NCBI RefSeq assembly: GCF_000425445.1
Contig: NZ_AUDL01000011.1
Span: forward strand, 186,001-250,000
Length of the DNA: 64,000 nucleotides
Direction of reading: 5' to 3'
Origin: Flavobacterium denitrificans DSM 15936
Lineage (GTDB): Bacteria > Bacteroidota > Bacteroidia > Flavobacteriales > Flavobacteriaceae
In this document: in pieces, positions 34,174 to 42,090 of the stretch
Layout: each line of letters starts with the position of its first letter
Numbering within the stretch: position 1 is the first letter of the stretch
Notes under the pieces: model-generated
Told to the model about the DNA's origin: nothing
Seen by the model: the letters and a program-made list of their open reading frames with translations, nothing else
The model's database searches: none
Translations under genes and position numbers: made by a program

Positions 34174-34935
34174 CTATCGAATCCCTCCAACAAACTCAGC
34201 AATTTTCCCGCTTCCGCTTTCACTCAAATGTTTAATAAAAGCACTTCCAATAATAGCGCCTTTTGCATATTTAGTAGCTTGGCTGAAAGTTTCTTTATTT
34301 GAAATTCCGAAACCAACAATTTGAGGATTTTTCAAATTCATGCTTCCAATTCTTTCGAAATAATCTTCCTGAACATTTCCAAAACCACTTTGAGAACCCG
34401 TAACACTTGCCGAACTTACCATATAAATAAATCCGTTTGAAACGCTGTCGATAAAACGAATTCTTTCGTCTGAAGTTTGAGGCGTAATCAAAAACACATT
34501 AATTAATCCATATTTTTCGAATATCGCTTTGTATTCATCCGCATAAACATCAACCGGAAGATCTGGAATAATTAAACCATCGATTCCAATTTCAGCACAT
34601 TTTTGGCAAAAAGCCTCAACGCCGTATTGCAACATCGGATTAAAATATCCCATAATAATCAACGGAATTTTTACGCTTGCGCGAATGTTTTTCAGCTGAT
34701 CGAAAAGAATTTGAGTTGTCATTCCGTTATGAAGCGCCTGCGTCGAGCTCGCCTGAATTGTTGGCCCATCTGCCAAAGGATCACTAAACGGAAGTCCAAT
34801 TTCGATTAAATCAACGCCGTTTTTTTCTAAATCCTGAATAATCTGCACCGTATCGTTTAAGTTAGGATATCCTGCAGAAAAATAGATCGAAAGGATCTTT
34901 TTATCTTCTTGTAATTTTTGAGTTATTCTGTTCAT
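34174..34935 (-). CDS. trpA: Tryptophan synthase alpha subunit
   Basis: 253 residues. TIM barrel with the catalytic pair Glu45 (LIEIGLPF) and Asp56 (SDPLADGPTIQ), and GFGISNKETF near the phosphate site. It cleaves indole-3-glycerol phosphate to indole, which is passed to TrpB. In this operon it is separated from trpB by the GGCT-like and nitrilase-like genes instead of following it directly, which is less usual. Cytoplasmic. Confidence 0.96.
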   Translation of the reverse strand: MNRITQKLQEDKKILSIYFSAGYPNLNDTVQIIQDLEKNGVDLIEIGLPFSDPLADGPTIQASSTQALHNGMTTQILFDQLKNIRASVKIPLIIMGYFNPMLQYGVEAFCQKCAEIGIDGLIIPDLPVDVYADEYKAIFEKYGLINVFLITPQTSDERIRFIDSVSNGFIYMVSSASVTGSQSGFGNVQEDYFERIGSMNLKNPQIVGFGISNKETFSQATKYAKGAIIGSAFIKHLSESGSGKIAEFVGGIR

Positions 34936-34951
34936 TTTGATATGTTTTTCT

Positions 34952-34978
34952 CCTGCAAGGTTTTCAAAACCTTGTAGG
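34952..34978. repeat. AAGGTTTTCAAAACC-type palindrome
   Basis: CCTGCAAGGTTTTC facing AAAACCTTGTAGG. Same family as 12937-13016, here in the spacer ahead of trpA. Confidence 0.65.
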
Positions 34979-35002
34979 TATATTAAGTTTATTTGAAAAT
35001 TA

Positions 35003-35088
35003 TTTCACGCAGATTTAAATTGATTTACGCTGATTTACGCAGATTATTTAATTTAAATCTGCTTTAATCTGCATAATCTGCGTGAAAC
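35003..35088. repeat. Inverted repeat TTTCACGCAGATT type before trpA
   Basis: TTTCACGCAGATT at the left is mirrored by AATCTGCGTGAAA at the right, with internal units GATTTACGCTGATTTACGC and AATCTGCTTTAATCTGC. Fills the 186-base spacer between the nitrilase-like gene and trpA together with the palindrome at 34952. Confidence 0.65.
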
Positions 35089-35121
35089 AAATTTTTTAAA
35101 ATTGTTTATTCAGTTATTCTT

Positions 35122-35859
35122 TTAAAATTTAATAATCTGGCTCTTCCAATCATCACCTTGTTTTTCAACTAATAATAATCCCGAATCTGAATCATTCATC
35201 TGGGCAATTAATTCGCCTTTGTTATTCCAAAAGGCACTTTGTCCCGCTGAGGGCGAACCCCAAGATTCTCCACTGAAATTCGACATCAATACATTCATTT
35301 GATGTTTTTCGGCATAATTTTGCAAATCCCTGTACGCATTCGGAATTCCATTTGGAGAAAAGAAAATACTCGCAATATAAATATCAGTTTCTTTGTTTTT
35401 GGCATTTTCTGGATGCTTCGGATTGTCAATATCGGCACAAATCGCAAATGAGATTTTCTTATTATCAATCGTAATCATTGGATTATAATTGAAAGACGAC
35501 TGGAAAAATTCATCTTCACCTTCATGCAAAAACTGCTTCGTATAAATTGAAACTGTATTATCAGGAGAAATTACAAATTCACCAATAAATATTTCATTTT
35601 CAACTTGAATAGGAGCGCCGGCAATAATGATAATATTGTTTTTGAAAGCCAATTCTTTTAAATGATCAATTCTATAATCGTCTTTTGTAAAAGCTAGCGG
35701 TACCGCATTTTCTCTTTCATAACCTGTGATAGACATTTCAGGAAAAACAATCAAATTAGCGCCATTTTGTGCTGCCAATTCAATAAGCTGATAATGATTC
35801 AATAGATTGGAAGATATATCTCCGCGTTTTGGTTTTGTTTGTGCAGCTGCTAAAATCAT
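35122..35859 (-). CDS. Nitrilase-superfamily carbon-nitrogen hydrolase
   Basis: 245 residues. The Glu-Lys-Cys triad of the superfamily is visible: Glu41 (FPEMSITGYE), Lys108 (YTKQFLHEGE) and Cys141 (FAICADIDNP). Such enzymes hydrolyse amides or nitriles. Position between trpB and trpA could suggest action on an indole or amide metabolite, but gene order alone does not prove it. Sixteen bases after the GGCT-like gene. Cytoplasmic, substrate unknown. Confidence 0.88.
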   Translation of the reverse strand: MILAAAQTKPKRGDISSNLLNHYQLIELAAQNGANLIVFPEMSITGYERENAVPLAFTKDDYRIDHLKELAFKNNIIIIAGAPIQVENEIFIGEFVISPDNTVSIYTKQFLHEGEDEFFQSSFNYNPMITIDNKKISFAICADIDNPKHPENAKNKETDIYIASIFFSPNGIPNAYRDLQNYAEKHQMNVLMSNFSGESWGSPSAGQSAFWNNKGELIAQMNDSDSGLLLVEKQGDDWKSQIIKF

Positions 35860-35875
35860 TTTTTTCTTCTGAGAT

Positions 35876-36193
35876 TTAACTTTCCATATAAATCCAGGCA
35901 GTTTCTCCAGATTGCAGTTTTACTTGAACTCTTTTGTAAGCATTGGATTCAAATAAATCTACTTTAGCTAAATCTGCAATTGAAACTTCGAAAACCACGC
36001 CATGAATAATGTCTGCAGGATTTTCGCTCGGAACTACAACAACATAGTCAGCCATTCCAAATTCTTCTTCTATTTGTAAACTTTTAAGTTTGTAGCCCAA
36101 AAGCTGATCTGCAGTACCAGTCAAGACTCTGTTAAAAACTTGTCTTTGGATTTCTTTTGATCTTAATGTTCCGTAAGAGAATAACTTTTCCAT
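35876..36193 (-). CDS. Gamma-glutamylcyclotransferase-like protein (AIG2/GGCT fold)
   Basis: 105 residues. YGTLRSKEIQRQVF with the YGTL substrate-pocket motif at 7-10, a GYKL segment, and LFESNAYKRV, where Glu82 is at the position of the catalytic acid. The family releases 5-oxoproline from gamma-glutamyl amines, but many small bacterial members are untested. Lies between trpB and the nitrilase-like gene, probably in the same transcript. Its job in the trp operon is unknown. Confidence 0.82.
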   Translation of the reverse strand: MEKLFSYGTLRSKEIQRQVFNRVLTGTADQLLGYKLKSLQIEEEFGMADYVVVVPSENPADIIHGVVFEVSIADLAKVDLFESNAYKRVQVKLQSGETAWIYMES

Positions 36194-36252
36194 AAATTAT
36201 TATTTTTATCGTTATTTGGTTTTATTGGCGAACGCCCAAATTACGATTTTTA

Positions 36253-37434
36253 TTACAATTTAAAATAGTCAATATAATTATCTAAATCTTTATCACCACG
36301 TCCTGAAAGGCTAATTACGACAACATCAGTTGGTTTAAATTTCTTTTGATCTAAAACCGCAAATGCATGTGCACTTTCGATTGCCGGAATAATTCCTTCT
36401 AATTTTGTCAATTGCAAACCAGCATTCATGGCATCATCGTCGGTAACAGAGAAAAATTCGCCTCTTCCTGTTTGTGCCAAATGTGCGTGCAAAGGTCCAA
36501 CTCCTGGATAATCTAATCCCGCAGAAATAGAATATGGTTCTGTAATTTGCCCGTCAAGAGTTTGCATTAATAAGGTTTTGCAACCATGAATAACGCCTAC
36601 TTTACCTAATTTGCTTGTTGCAGCACTATGACCGCTATCCACACCTTTTCCTGCAGCTTCAACTGCAATAATTCCAACTTCTGGTTCGTGCAAAAAGTGA
36701 TAATACGTTCCTGCGGCGTTACTTCCGCCACCAATACAAGCTACCACATAATCTGGATTTTCGCGTCCTTCTTTTTCTTTTAACTGCCATTTTATTTCTT
36801 CGGAAATAATACTCTGAAAACGCGTAACCATATCTGGATAAGGATGTGGCCCAATTGCTGATCCAATAATATAATGTGTATCTACAGGATTATTGATCCA
36901 GTCACGAATAGCCTCGTTTGTAGCGTCTTTTAAAGTTCGAGAACCTGAAAGAGCGGGACGAACTTCTGCGCCCAACATTTTCATACGAGCCACGTTTGGT
37001 GCCTGACGCGCAATGTCGATTTCGCCCATATAAACGATGCATTCAATTCCCATTAAAGCGCAAACCGTTGCTGTTGCCACACCATGCTGGCCAGCACCAG
37101 TTTCGGCAATAATTCTTTTTTTGCCTAAACGTTTAGCCAACAAAATTTGGCCGATTGTGTTGTTTACTTTGTGCGCTCCAGTATGGTTTAAGTCTTCTCT
37201 TTTTAGATAAACTTTGGTATTGTATTTCTCAGATAAACGTTTTGCGAAATACAGCGGACTAGGGCGTCCCACATAATCTTTTAATAATTGATTGAACTCT
37301 GCTTTAAAATCAGGCTCGTCCATTATGCTTAAATACTTTTGGCGTAATTCTTCTACATTTGGATACAGCATTTCAGGGATGTAAGCTCCACCAAATTCTC
37401 CGTAATATCCTTTTTCGTTGACGTTAAAACTCAT
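36253..37434 (-). CDS. trpB: Tryptophan synthase beta subunit
   Basis: 393 residues, the standard length. PLP-binding Lys89 in LNHTGAHKVNN, the phosphate-cradle GGGSNAAG at about 236-243, the monovalent-cation region, and the family N-terminus GYYGEFGGAYIPEML. It joins indole with serine to give tryptophan. Twelve bases after trpF. Confidence 0.97.
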   Translation of the reverse strand: MSFNVNEKGYYGEFGGAYIPEMLYPNVEELRQKYLSIMDEPDFKAEFNQLLKDYVGRPSPLYFAKRLSEKYNTKVYLKREDLNHTGAHKVNNTIGQILLAKRLGKKRIIAETGAGQHGVATATVCALMGIECIVYMGEIDIARQAPNVARMKMLGAEVRPALSGSRTLKDATNEAIRDWINNPVDTHYIIGSAIGPHPYPDMVTRFQSIISEEIKWQLKEKEGRENPDYVVACIGGGSNAAGTYYHFLHEPEVGIIAVEAAGKGVDSGHSAATSKLGKVGVIHGCKTLLMQTLDGQITEPYSISAGLDYPGVGPLHAHLAQTGRGEFFSVTDDDAMNAGLQLTKLEGIIPAIESAHAFAVLDQKKFKPTDVVVISLSGRGDKDLDNYIDYFKL

Positions 37435-37446
37435 TTTTTTTAAAGT

Positions 37447-38079
37447 TTAAATGTTTACAATTTCAAATTTTCGCTTAAAATTGCTTAATAGATTTTTATT
37501 TTTTAGCCCCGGTTCGATTTCAAATTTACTGTTTACATCAACAGCATAAATAGGTAATTTGGTTTTTGAAATTTCTTCAATGGCGTTTAATTCTTCCATT
37601 CCGATGCCTCCGCTTAAAAAGAAAGGTTTTTTCGAATTGTATTTTTTTAAGATGTTCCAGTCGAAAATTGTCCCGTTTCCGCCTGGAAGTTTTCCTTTTG
37701 TGTCAAACAGAAAATAGTCGCAGACATTTTCAAAAGGTTTAATGATTTCAAAATCAAAATTTTCATCAGCCGAAAATACTTTAATAATTTCGATTTCCTT
37801 CGAAAGTTTTTCTTTTAATTCTGAGCAAAATTCAACCGATTCTTCTCCGTGCAATTGAACGGCTTGTAAATTGAATTTTGCAACTTTTTCCAAAATTTCA
37901 TCCTGACTTTGATTGACAAAAACACCCACTTTTTTGATTGTTTTTATCAATTCAGGAACAGTATCGTTGCAATATCTAGCGGACTTTTTCCAGAAAATAA
38001 ATCCCATATAATCGGGCAGGAGCGCACCTACCTCGAGGATATTTTCTGGATATTTCATACCGCATATTTTGAGTTTCAT
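37447..38079 (-). CDS. trpF: Phosphoribosylanthranilate isomerase
   Basis: 210 residues. KICGMKYPENI at the N-terminus with the catalytic Cys, DYMGFIFWKKSARY, VQLHGEESVEFC, and FFLSGGIGMEEL followed by AVDVNSKFE carry the active-site and phosphate-binding loops of the TIM barrel. It converts N-(5'-phosphoribosyl)anthranilate to the ribulose form used by TrpC. A stand-alone TrpF, not fused to TrpC as in enterobacteria. Confidence 0.95.
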   Translation of the reverse strand: MKLKICGMKYPENILEVGALLPDYMGFIFWKKSARYCNDTVPELIKTIKKVGVFVNQSQDEILEKVAKFNLQAVQLHGEESVEFCSELKEKLSKEIEIIKVFSADENFDFEIIKPFENVCDYFLFDTKGKLPGGNGTIFDWNILKKYNSKKPFFLSGGIGMEELNAIEEISKTKLPIYAVDVNSKFEIEPGLKNKNLLSNFKRKFEIVNI

Positions 38080-38177
38080 TTCGTTGTGTTTTTTTTTAAC
38101 GCAAAGCGCGCTAAGATTTTTTCTTTTGTTCTGTGTTTACAATGCGAAAAAGTTCGCAAAGCTTTGTGTTTGTCTTT

Positions 38178-38240
38178 TTGCCACGAATTGCACGAATTAA
38201 CACGAATTTAATTTGTGGAAATTTGTGTAATTTGTGGCAA
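38178..38240. repeat. Inverted repeat TTGCCACGAATTGCACGAATT between trpC and trpF
   Basis: TTGCCACGAATTGCACGAAT on the left is mirrored by AATTTGTGTAATTTGTGGCAA on the right. Same family as 27580-27846. It fills most of the spacer between trpC and trpF. Confidence 0.7.
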
Positions 38241-38244
38241 CTTT

Positions 38245-39024
38245 TTAAAGCTGATTAATAAAATCCGTTGCGGCTTTTCCAGCATTTTCGGTTTTCATAA
38301 AGTTTTCTCCAATCAGGAAACCTTTGTAACCGTAAGGCTTTAGTTCCTGAATAGCTTCGATTGATGAGATACCGCTTTCAGAAACTTTTACAAAATCATC
38401 CGGGATTTGCGAAGCTAATTCTTTACTGAAATCTAAGCTTACTTCGAAAGTTTTCAAGTTTCTGTTGTTTACGCCAATCATGTCTAAAGTCGGCATAATT
38501 GATTTTTCTAATTCTTCCTGATTGTGAACTTCTAATAGAACTTCTAAACCTAAACTTTTTGCAAATTCAGATAATGACTTTATTTCGTCGCGCGTTAAAA
38601 CTGCTGCGATTAACAAAATCAAATCTGCGCCGTGCGCTTTTGCTTCTAAAATTTGGTATTCATCAACTATAAATTCTTTTCGCAAAAGCGGAATATTTAC
38701 TGAAGCTCTCGCCAAAAGCAAATCGTCTAAAGATCCGCCGAAATATTTTCCATCGGTTAAAACTGAAATTCCGCATGCGCCTGCAGTTTCATAACCTTTT
38801 ACTACTTCTTCAACTGTAAAATTATTGTTGATGATTGATTTTGAAGGCGAACGGCGTTTGTGTTCGGCAATAATTCCGGAATTGCTTTCTTTTAATTTCT
38901 GACTAAGAGAAATAGTCTGTTTTCCAAAAAATGCCGAAGCTTCTAACTGAGAAATCGGAATGATGGATTTTTTGAGAATAACTTCTCTTTGTTTATCAAG
39001 TATTATTTTATCTAAAATGTTCAT
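38245..39024 (-). CDS. trpC: Indole-3-glycerol-phosphate synthase
   Basis: 259 residues from MNILDKIILDK at 39024; the frame continues upstream only to a TTG at 39042. Catalytic Lys in IIAEHKRRSPSKS, LLRKEFIVDEYQ, the Glu of LLEVHNQEEL, NNRNLKTFEV, SESGIS and GFLIGENFM complete the active site. It forms indole-3-glycerol phosphate for TrpA. Stand-alone enzyme. Confidence 0.96.
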   Translation of the reverse strand: MNILDKIILDKQREVILKKSIIPISQLEASAFFGKQTISLSQKLKESNSGIIAEHKRRSPSKSIINNNFTVEEVVKGYETAGACGISVLTDGKYFGGSLDDLLLARASVNIPLLRKEFIVDEYQILEAKAHGADLILLIAAVLTRDEIKSLSEFAKSLGLEVLLEVHNQEELEKSIMPTLDMIGVNNRNLKTFEVSLDFSKELASQIPDDFVKVSESGISSIEAIQELKPYGYKGFLIGENFMKTENAGKAATDFINQL

Positions 39025-39035
39025 TGTCTTGATTT

Positions 39036-39105
39036 GTTTCAAGTTTCAAGTTTTTTTAGTTTCACGTTCCAACAACTTGAAACATGAAACATGAAACCTG
39101 AAACT
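39036..39105. repeat. GTTTCAAGTTTCAAG-type inverted repeat between trpD and trpC
   Basis: GTTTCAAGTTTCAAGTT faces AACTTGAAACATGAAAC, followed by further GAAAC units. The family also occurs at 41369-41440, 41921-41956, 51609-51734 and 63321-63356. Confidence 0.65.
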
Positions 39106-40099
39106 AAATTTTACTTAATTCTTGTAATTTATTTAAAGCTTTCAATCCTTTTCCAGAGAATAAACTTTCTTTTGCCAGTTCAAATCCTTCTTGCGGAGTG
39201 CATTTATTGACTGTTGCAATTGCCATTGCTGCATTGGCTAAAACAACATTATTTTGTGCTTCGTTTCCTTTTCCGGAAATAATGTTTGTGAAAATTTCTG
39301 CCGATTCTTCTATGGTTTTTCCGCCTTCGATTTCAGTTTGAGATAAAAGACGAACGCCAAAATCTTCTGGTTTAATCATACCTTCCATGTGGCTGGTGAT
39401 GATTTTTGTTGGTCCGGTCAAAGAAATTTCGTCATAACCGTCAAGCGAATGCAGGATGGTAAAATTCACATCAGTATTTTGATATAAATAAGCGTACATT
39501 CTAGCTAATTCTAAGTTGAAAACCCCAACTAATTGATTTTGTGGAAATGCTGGATTTACCATTGGTCCTAACATGTTGAAGAAGGTTTTTACCGCCAATT
39601 CTTTTCTGATTGGTCCAACATTTTTCATCGCTGGGTGAAATAGGGGAGCGTGTAAAACGCATATTCCCGCTTGGTCAATACATTTTTCTAAGAAATCTGG
39701 GTCGTTGCTGAATTTTATTCCCATTTGTTCCATTACGTTGCTTGATCCTGAAATCGATGAAACTCCGTAATTTCCGTGTTTGGCAACTTTTATTCCCGCT
39801 CCGGCAGCAACAAATGAAGCCAAAGTCGAAATGTTGAAAGTATCTTTTCCGTCACCGCCCGTTCCACATAAATCGATTGTGTTGTAAGCTGATAAATCAA
39901 CACGAATGCATAAATCGAGTAAAGCTTCGCGAAAGCCAGAAAGCTCATCAATGGTAATGCTTCGCATCATATAAACAGTCAAAAATGCCGAAATTTGGCT
40001 TGGATTGTATTGACCGCTTGAAATATTAATCAATACGTTTTTTGCTTCTTCTTTTGTAAGCACTTCGTGATTGATTAATTTGTTTAATATAGTTTTCAT
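39104..40099 (-). CDS. trpD: Anthranilate phosphoribosyltransferase
   Basis: 331 residues. Phosphoribosyl-pyrophosphate loop GTGGDGKDTFNIST (79-92), KHGNYGVSSISGSSNVME, the metal-binding DGYDEIS segment and RKELAVKTFFNMLGP are the family motifs. It joins anthranilate and PRPP. Stand-alone, not fused to trpG. Confidence 0.96.
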   Translation of the reverse strand: MKTILNKLINHEVLTKEEAKNVLINISSGQYNPSQISAFLTVYMMRSITIDELSGFREALLDLCIRVDLSAYNTIDLCGTGGDGKDTFNISTLASFVAAGAGIKVAKHGNYGVSSISGSSNVMEQMGIKFSNDPDFLEKCIDQAGICVLHAPLFHPAMKNVGPIRKELAVKTFFNMLGPMVNPAFPQNQLVGVFNLELARMYAYLYQNTDVNFTILHSLDGYDEISLTGPTKIITSHMEGMIKPEDFGVRLLSQTEIEGGKTIEESAEIFTNIISGKGNEAQNNVVLANAAMAIATVNKCTPQEGFELAKESLFSGKGLKALNKLQELSKI

Positions 40100-40106
40100 T
40101 TTTTTG

Positions 40107-40231
40107 AGTCTTAAAGTCGAAAGTCAAAAGTCTGAAAGTCTTCTGTTTTTCGTACTTGTTTTAGTGTTGTGTTATTTATATTTTTTTAGTTCGTATTTGA
40201 CTTTATGACTTTCGACATTAGACTTTACGAC
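40107..40231. repeat. AAAGTCGAAAGTC-type inverted repeat between GNAT and trpD
   Basis: Units TTAAAGTCGAAAGTC near 40111 are answered by GACTTTATGACTTTCGAC near 40199-40216. The same family brackets the other side of the GNAT gene at 40649-40794. Confidence 0.6.
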
Positions 40232-40239
40232 TAAATTTT

Positions 40240-40647
40240 TTAATGTTCATTTCCTTGATAAATCCACATAGGTTCTGTTTTTCCGGCACGTTCAAAACCA
40301 TTTTTTTTATAAAAATCAACCGATTTTCCGTCAGCAGTCAACATTTGCATATGAAAGTGACTGTATTTCTCTTGCATTTTATCCATAATCAATTTCCCGA
40401 TTCCTTTTCCTTGATAGTCCGGAAGAACCAATAAATGCGGATAATAAACTGTCAAATGTCCATCAGAAATTGCATTTCCAAGTCCGACTAGTTTTTTTCC
40501 TTCCCAAGCCGTTATTAATGTTTCCGAATTTAATAATCCGTTATAAAGTTCGTTTGGTTTGCTCGCCGAACTCCATTCGTTTGCTTTGTATAAAACTAAA
40601 ATATCGTCTATGTTGATTTCTCTGGTTTCTGAAATAGTTATTTCCAT
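40240..40647 (-). CDS. GNAT-family N-acetyltransferase
   Basis: 135 residues. The acetyl-CoA loop is in LPDYQGKGIGKLIMDKM, with the preceding strand YYPHLLVL and the later YKKNGFERAG of the GNAT fold. It should transfer an acetyl group to an amine of unknown identity. Inserted between trpG and trpD and flanked on both sides by AAAGTCGAAAGTC-type inverted repeats, suggesting later insertion into the operon. Confidence 0.9.
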   Translation of the reverse strand: MEITISETREINIDDILVLYKANEWSSASKPNELYNGLLNSETLITAWEGKKLVGLGNAISDGHLTVYYPHLLVLPDYQGKGIGKLIMDKMQEKYSHFHMQMLTADGKSVDFYKKNGFERAGKTEPMWIYQGNEH

Positions 40648-40648
40648 A

Positions 40649-40794
40649 AGTCTTAAAGTCCAAAGTCGAAAGTCATAAAGTTTTCCAACTTTGATGTTTT
40701 TAGAGTTGATTTATATTTTTTTTGTTTTAATCAATAGAAAGTTTAATCGTTTGCTATTTGACTTTATGACTTTCGACTTTAAAACTTTCGACTA
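40649..40794. repeat. AAAGTCGAAAGTC-type inverted repeat between trpG and GNAT
   Basis: CCAAAGTCGAAAGTCATAAAG near 40661-40681 faces CTTTATGACTTTCGACTTT near 40762-40780. Second copy of the family flanking the GNAT gene. Confidence 0.65.
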
Positions 40795-41358
40795 ACTTTT
40801 AATCCAATTCTCTAAAATCCTTTTTCCGTTTGGAGTTAGAACGCTTTCTGGGTGAAATTGAACGCCTCTTACATCATAATTTTTGTGACGCAGTGACATA
40901 ATTTGTCCGTTTTCATCTACTGAAGTAGCTTCTAAATCTTCTGGTAAATTGGCATCTACTACCCACGAATGGTATCTTCCCACTTCAAATTCGTTTCCTA
41001 AACCTTCAAACAAAATTTCATCTGAAACTACTGTTTTTACGTTTGTAGCAACGCCGTGATAAACTTTATCAAGGTTTGAAAGTGTTCCGCCAAAAACTTC
41101 TCCGATTGCTTGTTGACCTAAGCAAACGCCTAAAATACTTTTTGTTGGACTGTATTTTTCGATTACAGCTTTTAACAAACCAGCTTCATCTGGAATTCCA
41201 GGGCCTGGCGAAAGCAATATTTTTTCGAAAGATGCGATTTCGTCAATTTCGAATTCGTCGTTTCGGTAAACGGTTACTTCGCAATTCAAATCTTCTAAAT
41301 AGTGCACTAAATTGTAAGTAAAACTATCGTAATTGTCTATAACTAATATTTTTTTCAT
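40792..41358 (-). CDS. trpG: Anthranilate synthase component II (glutamine amidotransferase)
   Basis: 188 residues. Class-I amidotransferase with oxyanion loop LSPGPGIPDEAG, nucleophile Cys79 (LGVCLGQQA) and the His169/Glu171 pair (VQFHPES). It supplies ammonia from glutamine to TrpE. Such subunits may also serve p-aminobenzoate synthase; no other pabA is visible here. Separated from trpE by a small lipoprotein gene. Confidence 0.95.
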   Translation of the reverse strand: MKKILVIDNYDSFTYNLVHYLEDLNCEVTVYRNDEFEIDEIASFEKILLSPGPGIPDEAGLLKAVIEKYSPTKSILGVCLGQQAIGEVFGGTLSNLDKVYHGVATNVKTVVSDEILFEGLGNEFEVGRYHSWVVDANLPEDLEATSVDENGQIMSLRHKNYDVRGVQFHPESVLTPNGKRILENWIKS

Positions 41359-41368
41359 TGTGTTGTTT

Positions 41369-41440
41369 GTTTCAAGTTTCAGGTTTCAAGTTTTAGGTTC
41401 CAACAACTTGAAACCTGAAACAAAGAAAACCTGAAACAAA
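41369..41440. repeat. GTTTCAAGTTTCAGG-type inverted repeat before trpG
   Basis: GTTTCAAGTTTCAGGTTTC faces CAACTTGAAACCTGAAAC. Same family as 39036-39105. Confidence 0.6.
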
Positions 41441-41446
41441 ATTTTC

Positions 41447-41890
41447 TTATTTTTCTCGAACGTATTTTTCTGTAATGATGCGATCGATTCCTAATTTTTC
41501 TACTTTTTCTACTCCTTTTTGAGTCAAGGTGTCGTTTTTGATTTTTACTACAAATTCAAATTTGCCATTTTCCCATTGACGGTTGTTGAAGTATTCTAAG
41601 TTTTCGGTGTAAACACTATCTTTTAAAGTGTACGTTCCGCCTCCGCCATGGAAAACTGCATTTATTGAATCTTTTCCGTTGTTTAAATCATGATTGAAAA
41701 AAGCGAAATGTGTTTCATTTATAATTTTAATCATTTTTGTTTTTGGATTGAAAGTCGAAAAAGTGGAATCTTTTTCTGTCGTTTCAGCTGATATCAGACG
41801 CCAGGTTCCTTCAATTGGATTGTGTTTTTTTTCAGAATTACAAGATGTGATCGTAATGATTAAAATTAAAATTGATACTGCTTTTTTCAT
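41447..41890 (-). CDS. Lipocalin-like lipoprotein (trp operon, between trpE and trpG)
   Basis: 147 residues. Lipoprotein signal with TITSC (Cys17). The mature protein starts with PIEGTWRLISAE and continues with beta-strands (IINETHFAFFNHD; GGGGTYTLKDSVYTENLEYF), resembling the lipocalin-like/DUF4488-type exported proteins of Bacteroidota. Expected to sit on a membrane facing the periplasm. Function unknown; similar in plan to the lipoprotein that ends the operon. Its presence between two anthranilate synthase subunit genes is odd. Confidence 0.72.
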   Translation of the reverse strand: MKKAVSILILIITITSCNSEKKHNPIEGTWRLISAETTEKDSTFSTFNPKTKMIKIINETHFAFFNHDLNNGKDSINAVFHGGGGTYTLKDSVYTENLEYFNNRQWENGKFEFVVKIKNDTLTQKGVEKVEKLGIDRIITEKYVREK

Positions 41891-41920
41891 AGTTTATGGT
41901 TTTTTGTGGTTTGTTTTTAT

Positions 41921-42063
41921 TGTTTCAAGTTTCAAGTTTCAGGTTTCAGGTTTTGCCAATCTTTGTCTTCAGCGGTTGAAACCGCTGGCTATGTTTTATA
42001 GCATTTTTTTTAGATTCTTTTTTCAAACATTGCCCGAGGTTTCAACCCCAGGGACGTATGACT
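41921..42063. repeat. GTTTCAAG units and GGTTGAAACC/GGCTATG palindromes after trpE
   Basis: GTTTCAAG units (41921-41956) are followed by CAGCGGTTGAAACCGCTG then GCTATG (41970-41993), and by GAGGTTTCAACCCC then GGGACGTATGACT (to 42063). The latter pair forms a composite element also present, rearranged, at 55216-55292. Confidence 0.65.
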
Positions 42064-42090
42064 GAACACTAAAAATCTGAATACTGAATA

